Source: Flexivirga oryzae (lineage in GTDB: Bacteria; Actinomycetota; Actinomycetes; Actinomycetales; Dermatophilaceae). From it: DNA of 64,000 bases. The first letter of the stretch is position 1; each line of letters begins with the position of its first letter. The position numbers were made by a program, and so were the translations under genes. The notes under the pieces are model-generated. The model did no database searches and had not been told where the DNA came from. It saw only the letters and a list, made by a program, of their open reading frames with translations. Shown one piece after another: positions 1-9,424 of the stretch. The stretch is taken from the NCBI RefSeq assembly GCF_014190805.1, contig NZ_JACHVQ010000002.1, positions 1-64,000 on the forward strand. The letters run 5' to 3'.

Positions 1-1
1 A

Positions 2-121
2 CCGTGGCAGCAACTGCACCGTGCCGGGGTCGGTCAGATGGACACCGGCATGGTGATCGAGGACGCCGTCGAGTTCCAACGCATCGCCCAACGCCGCGGC
101 CTGCCCCGGCACAGTCACTGA
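2..121 (+). CDS. C-terminal end of an unrecognised protein (partial)
   Basis: Only the last 39 codons are present. The frame is open from base 2 and ends in TGA at 119-121. The tail is polar, contains the run EDAVEFQRIAQRR and ends in a His/Arg-rich PRHSH. No domain can be assigned from so short a piece. The gene runs towards the ABC permease on the other strand, so the two are convergent with about 43 bases between them. It could also be an unused open frame; codon usage (G/C third positions) favours a real gene. Confidence 0.5.
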   Translation, partial: PWQQLHRAGVGQMDTGMVIEDAVEFQRIAQRRGLPRHSH

Positions 122-137
122 GGGATGCGCCGGTGAG

Positions 138-153
138 CCGGCGGCACCGCCGG
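138..153. terminator. GC-rich hairpin between convergent genes
   Basis: CCGGCGG and CCGCCGG form a perfect 7-bp stem with a 2-base loop between two convergent stop codons. There is no T-tract, so it is at most a weak or Rho-assisted terminator for both genes. Confidence 0.35.
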
Positions 154-164
154 ACCGTGCTGGG

Positions 165-1766
165 TCAGTCGGGGATCAGGTCGCGCCGGGAGCGCCATAC
201 GACACCCAGCGGAACGCACACGAGGAAGCACAGGAGCAGCACGAAAACCCCTGTGCTCGGTCCGTTTCCGTCCGCGTAGTCGGGCACGTGCGAGAAGACG
301 GCGCTGACCTGCAGCCAGCGCGGCGCGTGCAGCACCGAGCCCATCAGGACGAGCACCGCGGAGCCGGCGACCGGGATCCAGGTCGCGACCGCAACGGTGC
401 GGCGCGCACCGACCAGGAGCACACCGACACCGGTGAGCGCCAGGACCGCCGGCCACTGGCCGACGGTGTAGGCGAAGTTGCGTCCTGCGGCGGCGTCGTC
501 CAGTTGGGTCATCGTCACCAGCGCGCCGATGCCGCCGACCACCGCCAGCATCGCGAGCGACCCGAGCACCGCCACCACCGCGCGCACCACGAGCGGTGTC
601 CGCCGTGCCACGCCACAGGTCAGCACGTCCTCGAGCAGACCGTCGGCCTCGTCGGTGCCGCTGCCCAGCACCGTCAGCACCGCGTAACAGCCGGCCAGCA
701 GGGCCAGCAGCACCCCGGCGAAGGAGAAGAACGCAGCGTCGAGTCGGTGCTCGCCGGTCAGGTCGCTCATCAGCTTGGCGGTCGACGAATCCCGTTGCAG
801 TAGTTGGACAAGACTGCCACTCATCCCACCGAACAACGCGGCGAGTGCGGCGCAGACCGCGGTCCAGCTCAGCCAGCGTCCGCGCTCCAGGTGCCAGGTC
901 AACGCGAGCGCGGAGCGCACCTGCAGGCGGTCGTCGCTGGTTGCCCGGTCGTGCAGCGGCGCGGTCGCGTACTCCCGGCCGCGCCCGATCAGCCACACAC
1001 CTGCGCCGACCGCTCCGCAGAGCGCGGCGAACACGAGCAGGCTCCACCACCGGTCATCGGTGTATGGCGCCTCGACGTCCTTCCAGCCGAGCGGACTGAC
1101 CCAGCGAAGCGCGGTGACGCCGTGCACGTTGGCCACCGCACGGAGTGCGAAAGCCACTGCCAGCGCGAGAAATCCGAGCAGTTTGGCAAGCCCGGTGCTG
1201 TCCGCCGACTCCCCGGCGGCCAGACCGATCAGCCCGAAGCAGAGACTGCAGCATGCCGTCACGGCACCGAGCCCGACGGCGCCCTGCCAGGTCAGCTCGT
1301 CGACGATCGGGAGCTCGGCCACACCGACAGCGGCGACCGCGAGACCGAAGCCGACGGCGACGACCGCGACGGCAGTCAGCCCACCCCGCAACCGGTCGCG
1401 CCCGTCGTGACCGCTGGCCTGCAAGAGCTCGGCGACACCCGAATCCTCGGCACCACGAACAAAACTCACACCAAGCAGCAGCGCCATGATCGACGATGCG
1501 ATGATCAGGTAGGTGCCCATCTCCCACGCCGCGAGCTGCCCGATGGTGCCCGGGTCCGGCAGCGGACCGTAGAGCAGCCGGGTCGCCGCGTTGTCGCCCA
1601 GACTCTCGATGAGGTGCTGGCGTTGGGAGAGCTTCGGGTAGGTCGAGGCGTATGACGGTGCCACCACCGCGAGGAGCCCGAGCAACGGCAGCGTCCAGGC
1701 GAGGATGCGCCGACGGTGGGTCCGCAGGGCGACCCGGGCCGGGCCGGTTCCGTGCGCCGCGCTCAT
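165..1766 (-). CDS. ABC exporter permease, multi-pass membrane protein
   Basis: About 533 residues with some twelve hydrophobic segments in two similar halves. The layout is that of fused permeases partnered with a single DrrA/CcmA-type ATPase. Each half starts with an Arg-rich cytoplasmic segment (RTHRRRILAWTL, then LERGRWLSWTAV) followed by a membrane span and an extracellular stretch, as in ABC-2 type exporters. The start is the ATG whose ATGA overlaps the stop of the upstream ATPase gene, indicating translational coupling. A longer in-frame start 19 codons upstream would lie inside the ATPase gene and is less likely. Substrate is unknown; drug or lipid export is usual for MerR-controlled operons of this shape. 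Confidence 0.85.
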   Translation of the reverse strand: MSAAHGTGPARVALRTHRRRILAWTLPLLGLLAVVAPSYASTYPKLSQRQHLIESLGDNAATRLLYGPLPDPGTIGQLAAWEMGTYLIIASSIMALLLGVSFVRGAEDSGVAELLQASGHDGRDRLRGGLTAVAVVAVGFGLAVAAVGVAELPIVDELTWQGAVGLGAVTACCSLCFGLIGLAAGESADSTGLAKLLGFLALAVAFALRAVANVHGVTALRWVSPLGWKDVEAPYTDDRWWSLLVFAALCGAVGAGVWLIGRGREYATAPLHDRATSDDRLQVRSALALTWHLERGRWLSWTAVCAALAALFGGMSGSLVQLLQRDSSTAKLMSDLTGEHRLDAAFFSFAGVLLALLAGCYAVLTVLGSGTDEADGLLEDVLTCGVARRTPLVVRAVVAVLGSLAMLAVVGGIGALVTMTQLDDAAAGRNFAYTVGQWPAVLALTGVGVLLVGARRTVAVATWIPVAGSAVLVLMGSVLHAPRWLQVSAVFSHVPDYADGNGPSTGVFVLLLCFLVCVPLGVVWRSRRDLIPD

Positions 1767-2746
1767 CTCGCCGCCACCTTGTAGTGCCGCAGGAAGAGGT
1801 CCTCCAGGCTGGCCGGTGTGCACCGCACATCGGTCGGGTGTGCCACCAGGAGCACCTGCAACACCCGGTCGACAGCCTCCTGCGGGACGCTGGCCTCCAC
1901 GCGGATCTTGCCGTCCGACAACGGCTTACGGGCGACCTCGACTCTAGTGCCGAGCACGTCCTGGACCTCGTCGACGACCCGGTCGGCGACGTCCCCCGAC
2001 AGCACCGCACTGATCGTGGACGCCGCGAGGTGCCGCATCTGGGACAGCTGGCCGGTCTCGACCAGCCGGCCGTCCTTGATGATCGTCACCGCGTCGCACA
2101 GCTGCTCGACCTCGCCCAGGATGTGGCTGGACAGCAGGACGGTGCGTCCTTGCGAGGTCGCCTGCTCCACACACTCGCCGAAGGTGCGCTCCATCAAGGG
2201 GTCGAGGCCGGACGTCGGCTCGTCGAGGATGAGCAGCTCGGTGTTCGCCGCGAAGGCGGCCACCAGCATGACCTTCTGCCGGTTTCCCTTGGAATACTTA
2301 CGGATCCGTTTGCTGGTGTCGAGTGCGAACGCCTCGATCAAGGCGCTCTCGCGCTGGTCGTCGTAGTCGCCGCCGGCGGACCGCCGCAGTCCGGCCAGCG
2401 CGTCCAGTGCCTGCCGCCCGGTGAGCGTGGGCCACAGTGCGACCTCGCCGGCGACATACGACACCTGACGGTTGACGGTCGCGCTGTCAGTGGCGGGGTC
2501 ACGGCCGAGCACGCGCACGACCCCGGCATCCCGCCCGTAGAGGCCGAGCAGCACCCGGATGGTCGTGGTCTTGCCGGCGCCGTTCGGCCCGAGGAATCCG
2601 TGCACGGTGCCGCGGGACACGGCCAGGTCGAGACCGTCGATCGCCCGGAACCTGCCGAACGTCTTGGTGAGGCCGACGACCTCGATGACTCGGTTGGTCG
2701 TCGGCGACTGCTCCACGGCGCGTGCCTTCGTGGACGGGGTGGTCAT
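1763..2746 (-). CDS. ABC transporter ATP-binding protein
   Basis: Nucleotide-binding subunit of 327 residues for the following permease. The P-loop GPNGAGKTT is near residue 54 and Walker B plus D-loop reads LLILDEPTSGLD near 165. The signature region is degenerate (KYSKGNRQK in place of LSGGQ), a form common in DrrA/YxlF-like exporter ATPases. A C-terminal 100-residue extension after the switch region matches the DUF4162-like tail of this subgroup. It overlaps both neighbours by ATGA, so regulator, ATPase and permease form one operon in the order merR-ATPase-permease. Confidence 0.93.
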   Translation of the reverse strand: MTTPSTKARAVEQSPTTNRVIEVVGLTKTFGRFRAIDGLDLAVSRGTVHGFLGPNGAGKTTTIRVLLGLYGRDAGVVRVLGRDPATDSATVNRQVSYVAGEVALWPTLTGRQALDALAGLRRSAGGDYDDQRESALIEAFALDTSKRIRKYSKGNRQKVMLVAAFAANTELLILDEPTSGLDPLMERTFGECVEQATSQGRTVLLSSHILGEVEQLCDAVTIIKDGRLVETGQLSQMRHLAASTISAVLSGDVADRVVDEVQDVLGTRVEVARKPLSDGKIRVEASVPQEAVDRVLQVLLVAHPTDVRCTPASLEDLFLRHYKVAAR

Positions 2747-3585
2747 GACACGGCACCTTTCGACTCGGGCGGCAGCAGGCCGCGCTCGAGCAGCCCGCTC
2801 TCCAGTTCGTGCATGAAGGACTTCTGCAGGTCCTCGGGGAAGAGCTGCGTGGTCGCATAGCCGACGTACTCGCCCGAGCTCTGCGACGCCTGCTCCAGCA
2901 TGCCGCGCACCTGACCCGGTGTGAGGTCCAGTGCTGCCAGGAAGTCGACGGAGTGCTCGGCCATCTCCTCGACCCGGCGGAGCCGTTCGGCCTCGGGCAA
3001 CGTGTCGACGGACCGGCTGAGATCCCGGAACTCGATGAAGAGCGGAAGGATCAGATCAAGTTGCTCGTCGGTGAGATGCTCCGCGAGGTCGGTGATCATG
3101 GACGGCAGCTCCGTGCGGTAGCAGGCGAATTCGACCACCTGCCGTTCGGCTGCGATGAGCGCGGCCACCTCGGGATCACCGGCCCGGGCGAGCAGCCGGT
3201 CGTACATCTCGTGCACCGCCCGCGGCATCGGGGACACCGGCCCGCCCTCCCCCGTCGTACGCAGCAGGTTGACCAGTTGCTGTCGCTGCCGGCCCAGTTC
3301 GCCGATGCGCTCATCCACCCCGGCGAGTGTCACCGCGAGGTCGGTGCGGATCGCGTTGCGTTCGTCCGGGTCGTCACCGGACTCCTCGATCATCGCTCGC
3401 ACCGAGACGAGCGGCACCCCGGAGCCGACCAGCCAGCGGATCCGGACCAGCCGCGCCAGCTGCACCATGCCGTAGTCGCGGACCCCGCCGATCCGCTCGG
3501 GCACCGGCAGCAACCCGATCTGGTGGTAGTAGCGGATGGTCCGCACGGTAGTGCCGGCCAGATCCGCCAGCTCTTTGACTCGCAT
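2743..3585 (-). CDS. MerR-family regulator of the ABC exporter operon
   Basis: 280 residues. The N-terminal winged helix begins VKELADLAGTTVRTIRYYH, the standard MerR recognition region, followed by the second wing (GVRDYG) and a dimer helix. The remaining 170 residues are a helical effector domain with no Cys cluster, so an organic ligand rather than a metal is expected. It is the first gene of the operon and its ATG sits about 7 bases after a -10-like hexamer, so the mRNA is probably leaderless. The ligand is not predictable. Confidence 0.9.
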   Translation of the reverse strand: MRVKELADLAGTTVRTIRYYHQIGLLPVPERIGGVRDYGMVQLARLVRIRWLVGSGVPLVSVRAMIEESGDDPDERNAIRTDLAVTLAGVDERIGELGRQRQQLVNLLRTTGEGGPVSPMPRAVHEMYDRLLARAGDPEVAALIAAERQVVEFACYRTELPSMITDLAEHLTDEQLDLILPLFIEFRDLSRSVDTLPEAERLRRVEEMAEHSVDFLAALDLTPGQVRGMLEQASQSSGEYVGYATTQLFPEDLQKSFMHELESGLLERGLLPPESKGAVS

Positions 3586-3591
3586 GCTTCG

Positions 3592-3622
3592 ATCATTGAC
3601 TGTGACGTAACGTCACAGTCAA
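3592..3622 (-). promoter_or_regulatory. MerR-type promoter: 19-bp spacer containing a perfect palindrome
   Basis: On the minus strand TTGACT (-35, 3617-3622) and AATGAT (-10, 3592-3597) are separated by 19 bases, the over-long spacer typical of MerR-activated promoters. The span 3596-3622 is a perfect 27-bp palindrome centred on one base (TTGACTGTGACGT and its complement). This predicts autoregulation by the adjacent MerR protein through DNA untwisting. Confidence 0.8.
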
Positions 3623-3663
3623 GCACCGACGGCGCAATTCCGGTCGCTCGGCATCCAGTGCGT

Positions 3664-3681
3664 ATGTATCGTTTGATACAT
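3664..3681. promoter_or_regulatory. TetR-type operator overlapping a start codon
   Basis: ATGTATC-GTTT-GATACAT is a perfect 7-bp inverted repeat. Its right end includes the first two bases of the SRPBCC start codon. The TetR regulator encoded as the second gene of the same operon is the obvious ligand-controlled repressor. Confidence 0.75.
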
Positions 3682-4105
3682 GATGGAGATCAGCGAGCCC
3701 TCCACCGCGAACGCTCAGCGGTTGTGGCACTACCTGGGAGACGTCGAGCGCTGGGGTGACCACCTGCCGACCTTCAAGTCCGTCCGGCACGTCGGGGGCC
3801 CTACCCCGACGGACGTCGGCAGTCGCTTCGAGGTGCGGCAACCCGGGGTTGCCACGGCGGTCTACGAGATCACCCGGTGGGAGCCGGAGCAGGGCTTCAC
3901 CTGGGTCGGCCGGGTGCCGGGAGTTGCCACCACCGGCTCACACGACATCGAGCCGGACGGGGACGGCAACCGGATCCGGCTCGCCCTCGACTGGTCCGGT
4001 CCGCTGGCGTGGGCGATCCGGCCGTTGCTGTCGGCGAAGGCACGCCGGATGATGCAGTCCGAAGGCCAGACCATCGCCGGCCTCGCCGAACGGCCCGAGG
4101 GGTGA
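3680..4105 (+). CDS. SRPBCC / polyketide-cyclase-like protein
   Basis: 141 residues with the START-like ligand-binding fold pattern: N-terminal strand, helix ANAQRLWHYLGDVERWGDH, a beta meander with FEVRQPG and YEITRWEPEQGFTW, and a long C-terminal helix. Such proteins bind hydrophobic small molecules or detoxify them. Two adjacent ATGs (3680, 3683) are possible starts and there is no Shine-Dalgarno sequence, consistent with a leaderless message under the operator at 3664. Its stop overlaps the start of the TetR gene by four bases, so the two are translated together. Substrate unknown. Confidence 0.8.
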   Translation: MMEISEPSTANAQRLWHYLGDVERWGDHLPTFKSVRHVGGPTPTDVGSRFEVRQPGVATAVYEITRWEPEQGFTWVGRVPGVATTGSHDIEPDGDGNRIRLALDWSGPLAWAIRPLLSAKARRMMQSEGQTIAGLAERPEG

Positions 4106-4671
4106 GCAGCCCGCGAGAAGCACTGTTGCAGAAGGCGATCGGCTACTTCGCCGAGCACGGTGTGCGTGACACGAGCCTGCGCACCCTCGCGGCAGCCATC
4201 GGCACCAGCCAGCGGATGCTGCACTACCACTTCGGCTCGCGAGAGGACCTGCTCGTGGCAGTCATCGAGTCCGTGGTCGAGACCGACACCGCCGTGCTGA
4301 ACCACCTCTTCGCGACCGAGCCGGACCCGTTCGAGGCGGGCCGGGAGAACTGGCGGATCGCGGCGGAGCACGCACAGACCTTCGGTGCGCTCTACTTCGA
4401 GCTGTCGTCGCACGCGATGTACGGCAAGCCGTATGCCGAGGAGCTGGGACGGACGCTGGTCACGCGCACCCAGGCGGCGTTCGAGGCGGCATACACCACG
4501 CTCACCGACGAGGCGTCCGCGCGCACCCTCGCCCGGCTCACCCTCGCCGTCGGGCAGGGTCTGCTGTTCGACACCCTCATCGACGGCGACCGTGCGGCAT
4601 CCGACGCCGCCATCGAGGAGTTCATCACGATGATGCGTGCCCGACTCGACCGGACCGTCCGGCCTGGCTGA
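4102..4671 (+). CDS. TetR-family transcriptional regulator
   Basis: 189 residues starting at the GTG of a GTGA overlap with the SRPBCC stop. The N-terminal helix-turn-helix reads LRTLAAAIGTSQRMLHYHF, a normal TetR recognition helix ending in the HYHF motif. The helical ligand domain follows. It probably represses its own operon through the palindrome at 3664-3681. The 3' end overlaps the convergent membrane-protein gene by 47 bases. Confidence 0.92.
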   Translation: MSSPREALLQKAIGYFAEHGVRDTSLRTLAAAIGTSQRMLHYHFGSREDLLVAVIESVVETDTAVLNHLFATEPDPFEAGRENWRIAAEHAQTFGALYFELSSHAMYGKPYAEELGRTLVTRTQAAFEAAYTTLTDEASARTLARLTLAVGQGLLFDTLIDGDRAASDAAIEEFITMMRARLDRTVRPG

Positions 4672-5314
4672 CCGCGAACCAGCACAGCGCGCCGAACAGG
4701 ACCACGTGCGCGAGGACGGTGCCTGCCTTGCCGGCCAGACCCAGATCGAGCAGCGGGAAGGCGAGCAGGAGCACGCTGGCCGGCCGCGCCAGCCGCGCCC
4801 GCCAGGTCGCCACCGCGAGGGACACGACGCCGACCACCGTGCCGCCGAGGAACATCAGCAACACGACGACCCCGATCGGGTTGCCCGACATGTCGTCGAT
4901 GAGTCCGGCCGCGGTGTCGGTGGGCAACCCGTTCTGCACGGCCTGCAGTTCGACGCCTTGTATGGCGCGCACGCCGGTGAAGCCCATCATCGAGATGACC
5001 GCGACAGCGCCACCGATCCGCGCCGCCACGGGGCTGCGCCCCACGCACGCCTGTGCCAGCCACACGAACGCTGGCACGAAGAGCACCGTGCCCAGCAGGC
5101 CGACGAGCACGGAGAGGACGAACACACCGCGGTTGGCGTCGATCGCCGCAAGATCGGCCGCAGTGCTGGAGTCTCGCAGTGGCGAGATCGCTGCCTCGGT
5201 CACCCCGAGCAGCGGTGCGACGACCAGACAGGTCAACCCGACTCGACGCCCGAGCAACGCGGGCGGTGGAGTCGACGAGATCGGTTGGGCCTGTTGCGCA
5301 ACGGGTGTGGCCAT
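4625..5314 (-). CDS. DUF4386-like integral membrane protein
   Basis: 229 residues with about six hydrophobic segments. The pattern resembles DUF4386 proteins, whose function is unknown. The ATG at 5314 has a good Shine-Dalgarno AAGGAGA 6 bases upstream and is preferred to an upstream in-frame ATG at 5398. The gene stands alone: the kinase gene diverges from it and the TetR gene converges and overlaps its last 47 bases. Confidence 0.75.
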   Translation of the reverse strand: MATPVAQQAQPISSTPPPALLGRRVGLTCLVVAPLLGVTEAAISPLRDSSTAADLAAIDANRGVFVLSVLVGLLGTVLFVPAFVWLAQACVGRSPVAARIGGAVAVISMMGFTGVRAIQGVELQAVQNGLPTDTAAGLIDDMSGNPIGVVVLLMFLGGTVVGVVSLAVATWRARLARPASVLLLAFPLLDLGLAGKAGTVLAHVVLFGALCWFAVSQAGRSGRVGHASS

Positions 5315-5479
5315 GAGGGTTCTCCTTGGGTTGCGTCGCGATCGGAGCGGGGACGTCCAGCACGCTAGGAGCGGCGCAGCCCTCGGCGCCTCGGCCACCG
5401 GGACGGATCGCGGTGCCGTGCGAACGATGCGGTCTCATCCTGCAGAACGAGGCGCGCAGGCCGACCTCGGTTCTATCGT

Positions 5480-6634
5480 GTGCAAATGCAGCGCATCCGC
5501 CGGCATCCACAGCTGCTCGATGCAGCGCTCGCCGGTGTGCTCCTGGTGGCGGGGCTGGCCGACACCGCACGGCGGCCGGAGCTGCTCCACCCGGTCACCG
5601 AACTCTTCGTGCTGCTCTCCGTCGGTGCGATCGCGCTGCGCAGCCGTGCGCCGCTGCTGATGTGCGTGGTCGCCGCAGCCGGACTCGCCGGATTCGGGCT
5701 GCTACCCGAAACCACCACTCCCCTCTGGGGATTCGTGGCGGTCCTGGTGCTGGCGTTCTCCGCGGGCGCGAACCTGGGCGGCCGGCTACGCCTTGCGGGC
5801 GTCCTCGCGTTGCTCGTGGCGGCATACATCCTCCAGGTGGCCACGAGTGCCCGCCTGCGCGACGGTGAGGTGTCGTGGGCGGACGTGTGGATCACCCCGC
5901 TCGTGCTGATCGGCGTGCCTGCCCTGGCCGGCGGGCTGCTGCGTCATTCCCGGGCGCAGACCCGGCGGGTGCGCGAGCTCGCCGCGGAGTTGGCCGTCGA
6001 GCGGGACCACCACGCGGCGGCCGCGGCCGCCGCAGAGCGCAACCGGATCGCCCGCGAACTGCACGACGTCATCTCGCACTCGGTCAGTGTCATGCTCGTG
6101 CAAGCCGGTGCCGCCGAAGCGTTGCTGCCTCCCGCCGCGCCCGCACTGCAGCCGGTGCTCCGGGTGCGCTCTGCGGGGCGGGACGCGCTGGCCGAACTGC
6201 GCAGGCAGCTCGGCCTGCTGACCGACGGGCCAGGTCCGGGCGACCCGATGCCTGGTCTGGATGATCTGCGCTCCCTGGTCGCCGGTGTCGACGGACAGCT
6301 CGAGGTTGTGGGCGACCTCGACGGAATCAGTTCTCCCGGCGTGCAATTGACCGCCTACCGGGTGGTGCAGGAGGGTCTCACGAACGCGCGGCGGCATGCG
6401 AACGGCGGGTCGGCCCGGGTCCGCGTCGTGCGTTCCGAGGCGGCGATCGAGGTGACGGTGCTCGACTCCGGCGGCGGCGATGGCGGCGGCGAGGGCGGCG
6501 CGACGAGCGGTGGCTACGGGTTGCGCGGGATGCGTGAGCGGGTCGAGTTGTATGGCGGTGAGCTCACCGCGGGACCCCGCGGTGACGCACCCGGCTGGCG
6601 GCTGTGCGCGACACTTCCGCTGGAGCAGCGATGA
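5480..6634 (+). CDS. Two-component sensor histidine kinase, NarL/DesK type
   Basis: About 384 residues. The first 170 residues hold five to six membrane spans without a large external domain. The dimerisation/phosphoacceptor helix contains [16 protein letters not shown] (HisKA_3, phospho-His in ELHD). A short HATPase domain follows, with the N-box-like TNARRHAN and a glycine-rich lid ending [11 protein letters not shown]. The GTG at 5480 or the ATG at 5486 may be the start; no clear Shine-Dalgarno is visible. It overlaps the response regulator by ATGA. The input signal is unknown; membrane-embedded sensors of this type often sense envelope stress or antibiotics. Confidence 0.93.
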   Translation: MQMQRIRRHPQLLDAALAGVLLVAGLADTARRPELLHPVTELFVLLSVGAIALRSRAPLLMCVVAAAGLAGFGLLPETTTPLWGFVAVLVLAFSAGANLGGRLRLAGVLALLVAAYILQVATSARLRDGEVSWADVWITPLVLIGVPALAGGLLRHSRAQTRRVRELAAELAVERDHHAAAAAAAERNRIARELHDVISHSVSVMLVQAGAAEALLPPAAPALQPVLRVRSAGRDALAELRRQLGLLTDGPGPGDPMPGLDDLRSLVAGVDGQLEVVGDLDGISSPGVQLTAYRVVQEGLTNARRHANGGSARVRVVRSEAAIEVTVLDSGGGDGGGEGGATSGGYGLRGMRERVELYGGELTAGPRGDAPGWRLCATLPLEQR

Positions 6635-7284
6635 CCGGTCCGATCCGGGTGCTGGTGGTCGACGATCAGGCCCTGGTCCGCAACGGCCTGGTACTGATGC
6701 TGGACCGGCACGATGACATCCAGGTCGTGGGTGAGGCCGCCGACGGGCGCGCTGCCGTCGAGCGGACCCGTGAACTGCGACCCGACGTGTTGCTGATGGA
6801 CGTCCGGATGCCGGTGCTCGACGGCATCGATGCCACCGCCGCCGTTGTGGCGCTGCCCGATCCGCCACGGGTGTTGGTGTTGACCACTTTCGACGTCGAC
6901 GACTACGTCGTCGCGGCCCTGCGTGCCGGCGCGAGTGGCTACCTGCTGAAGGACGTCGACCCGGACCAATTGGTCCGGGCGGTGCGCGACGTCGTCACCG
7001 GCGATCTCCCGCTCGCCCGGCAGGTGCTGGATCGGCTGGTGGCGTCATACCTCGGGGTTGCGCCGCGCCCCACGGACCCGCGTCTGGAGCGACTGACCGC
7101 GCGTGAGCGCGACGTGCTCGGCCTGCTCGGTCGTGGCCTGACCAATTCGGAGATCGCGGCCCAGCTCTACCTGAGCACCACGACGGTGAAGACCCACGTG
7201 GCAGCGGTGCTGGCGAAGCTCGGGGTTCGCGACAGAGTGCAGGCTGCACTCGCCGCGCGGGAACTCGGCGTCACCAGCCCGTGA
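6631..7284 (+). CDS. Response regulator, NarL/LuxR type
   Basis: 217 residues. The receiver domain has the acidic pair VVDD near residue 10, the phospho-Asp in LLMDVRMP near 55 and the conserved Lys in YLLKDVDP near 105. The C-terminal LuxR helix-turn-helix reads [21 protein letters not shown] and continues to [13 protein letters not shown]. It is translationally coupled to the kinase, its cognate partner. No further gene is in this operon; the repeat array starts about 30 bases downstream. Confidence 0.95.
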   Translation: MTGPIRVLVVDDQALVRNGLVLMLDRHDDIQVVGEAADGRAAVERTRELRPDVLLMDVRMPVLDGIDATAAVVALPDPPRVLVLTTFDVDDYVVAALRAGASGYLLKDVDPDQLVRAVRDVVTGDLPLARQVLDRLVASYLGVAPRPTDPRLERLTARERDVLGLLGRGLTNSEIAAQLYLSTTTVKTHVAAVLAKLGVRDRVQAALAARELGVTSP

Positions 7285-7331
7285 TGTCGACGCGGCGCCG
7301 ACAGCCCGTTTCTGCGGTCGCCGAGTAAGCA

Positions 7332-7656
7332 GCGGTGGCCGAGTAGGTCGAGCCGCTAGGCGAGACCGTGATCGAGGTCCCGCACACACCCGCGGTGGCC
7401 GAGTAGGTCGAGCCGTTAGGCGAGACCGTGATCGAGGTCCCGCACACACCCGCGGTGGCCGAGTCATCACCCCGCGCAACCCATTTCAGCGCAGTCCACT
7501 TCAGCGGCGGCAATCTCAGCGGTGGCCGAGTAAGGGCGAGGAACGAGCCCGCATCGAGGTCCCGCACACACCAGCGCTGGCCGAATCATCACCCCGCGCA
7601 GTCCATTTCAGCGGTGGCCGAGTAAGGGCGAGGAACGAGCCCGCATCGAGGTCCCG
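7332..7656 (+). repeat. Left repeat array beside the 13E12 gene
   Basis: Two consecutive 60-bp units (7332-7391 and 7392-7451) differ at one base. Further units start at 7519 and 7611, 92 bases apart, with a second sub-repeat (CATCACCCCGCGCA) between. All units share GCGGTGGCCGAGTA at one end and ATCGAGGTCCCG at the other. Open frames across this array are repeat artefacts. The intervals 7285-7331 and 7657-7669 hold nothing else I recognise. Confidence 0.9.
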
Positions 7657-7669
7657 TCCGGTCTGATGT

Positions 7670-9373
7670 TCAGGCGACCTTGTCGGCGGCCCAGCCGGGC
7701 ATGGCGCCGTCGGTCAGGTCCCAGTGCACCCCGTCGGCAGTGATGGTGGCGGTGTAGCCGTGCCGGTGGACGATCTGGTGGTGTCGGCGGCAGAGCATGG
7801 CAGAGTTGTCCAACGCGGTGTCACCGCCGGCCCACCAGGGCAGGATGTGGTGGATCTCACAGTAACCCGGGGGTCGGTCGCACGCGGGGAAGGTGCATCC
7901 CATGTCTCGGTGGACGACGGCGGCCCGTATCGCTTTGGTGGCCAACCGTTTTTCACGCCCCACGTCCAGGGGTTGACTCTTGGTGCCGAGGACGACGGGG
8001 ATCAGGTCCGCGTCACACGCCAGGCGGCGGGCGGTACCCGCGTCGAGGATCTCCCCGCCGATGGTGATGGCACCGTCCAAGTCTGTGAGGAGCCGGTGTA
8101 GGTCCATGGTGACCAACACGGTGGCGCCGGCGCCGATGCCCATCCCGTCCCCGCACACGGTCTTGGCGCCTGCGGCGACCAGGTCCATCAGCGCGTCCAC
8201 CCGCCGTTTGCCCGGGGTCCGTTCATCCCGCACCCGCCCGGTCGCGGCGCCTGTGCTGGTGCCGCCCGTGCTGGTGGCGCCGGAGGCCGCGCGATTGACG
8301 TCACCGTCGCAGTCGTCGTGCTGGACGTCGGGGTGCAGGCCGAACGCGGCACCGGCGTGACCGGTCGAGTCACCGGTGTCACCGGTGTCACCGGTGGTGT
8401 CCTGGAGGTCACCGGTGGTGGTGTCCGCGTCGTGGGTGGGCCCGGAGTCACTGTCGCCCGCGACACCGGCGGCGGCGTCGGTGGGGTTGCTTTCCTGGCT
8501 GGTGGTGGTCCCGCCCGTGGTCTCGGTGGTGCTGGTGTGCTTGGTTTGGGCGGGGTGGGGTGCGGACAACGCGGTGATGGCTTGTTTGAGGATGGCGGCG
8601 TTGGCGGGGCACAGGTCCGCGATCAACCGGATCATCCCGGTCGGCAGGGTCCGCCAGGTCAACGACTCCACCTTCTCCAGGTGCGCATCCTCGGCCGAGA
8701 GTTTGTCCGCGGCATAGTTGGCGATGATCCGCCGGGTCAGTTCCGTCACGCCCCGGGACCCCAGCGCCGGGTCCAGTTGCAGGAACCACGCCTGGATGTC
8801 TTCGCGGGCCGCGGTCGGTAACACTTCGGCGACTTTCGCGGTTTGCCGTAACGCGGTCCGGGCGGTGGCCAGGGTGCAGGACCCGTCGCGGACCGCGGAC
8901 GCGATCACATGGTTGCGCCGGTCCCGGCACGCCTGCGCCACCACACTGATGGTGGACGCCGCCGACGGTTCAATACTGGTCCCCGCCCGTGCTGCGCACC
9001 CGGTGACCCACTGGGTGGCATTCGCCGCGTCCGAGGTCAACAACACGCCCCGGTCCAAAGCGTTCGCGGTCGCCACCGTCGCGACCTGCCCGGCCCTCGC
9101 CTGCAGCCGCAACAGGACCCCGACGAGGTCGGCCTCCTGGTCGTCCCCGAGTTGCTCCAACACACCCGGCAACTCATCCAACGCTTGGACGGTCGCGGTC
9201 ACCTGGTCCAGGAGGCGGGGTCCCAAACCCGGCTCCGGCCGCCGGGCGGGATCGGGCCCGTCCCAGCAAGTCGTATCCGGTTCCACTGGTACCGGTTGGT
9301 CGGGGATGCGCAGGGGTGAGTCGATGGCCATGGTGATCGAGTCCCCCTGTCCCCTGGGTGGTTTCGTTGTCAT
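7670..9373 (-). CDS. 13E12-family protein: DUF222 domain plus HNH endonuclease
   Basis: 567 residues. The N-terminal half is the helical DUF222 domain. It is followed by an unusually long Thr/Gly/Asp-rich low-complexity linker (about residues 285-390, with the repeat GDTGDTGDS), and then a C-terminal HNH domain. The HNH core is visible as CTFPACDRPPGYCEIHHI, a Gly/Asp-rich loop, then the C-x2-HHQIVH end, with zinc-ligand Cys residues and the catalytic His pair. Actinobacterial genomes carry these in several copies and their biological role is not settled. Here it lies between two opposed repeat arrays, which suggests a mobile or recombination-maintained cassette. The start could be the ATG at 9373 or the one 14 codons later. 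Confidence 0.9.
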   Translation of the reverse strand: MTTKPPRGQGDSITMAIDSPLRIPDQPVPVEPDTTCWDGPDPARRPEPGLGPRLLDQVTATVQALDELPGVLEQLGDDQEADLVGVLLRLQARAGQVATVATANALDRGVLLTSDAANATQWVTGCAARAGTSIEPSAASTISVVAQACRDRRNHVIASAVRDGSCTLATARTALRQTAKVAEVLPTAAREDIQAWFLQLDPALGSRGVTELTRRIIANYAADKLSAEDAHLEKVESLTWRTLPTGMIRLIADLCPANAAILKQAITALSAPHPAQTKHTSTTETTGGTTTSQESNPTDAAAGVAGDSDSGPTHDADTTTGDLQDTTGDTGDTGDSTGHAGAAFGLHPDVQHDDCDGDVNRAASGATSTGGTSTGAATGRVRDERTPGKRRVDALMDLVAAGAKTVCGDGMGIGAGATVLVTMDLHRLLTDLDGAITIGGEILDAGTARRLACDADLIPVVLGTKSQPLDVGREKRLATKAIRAAVVHRDMGCTFPACDRPPGYCEIHHILPWWAGGDTALDNSAMLCRRHHQIVHRHGYTATITADGVHWDLTDGAMPGWAADKVA

Positions 9374-9424
9374 GATTCTATCGGGTGGCGTTCAGGAAGT
9401 ACAGAGGTTATGCGAACATTTCTT

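Noticed and set aside
115..1050. 311-residue Arg-rich minus-strand frame
   Set aside because: Shadow of the ABC permease in another frame; composition is typical of out-of-frame high-GC DNA.
7271..7567. 98-residue frame with repeats of TAGVCGTSITVSP
   Set aside because: It is the translation of the 60-bp direct repeats; period and composition match the non-coding array.
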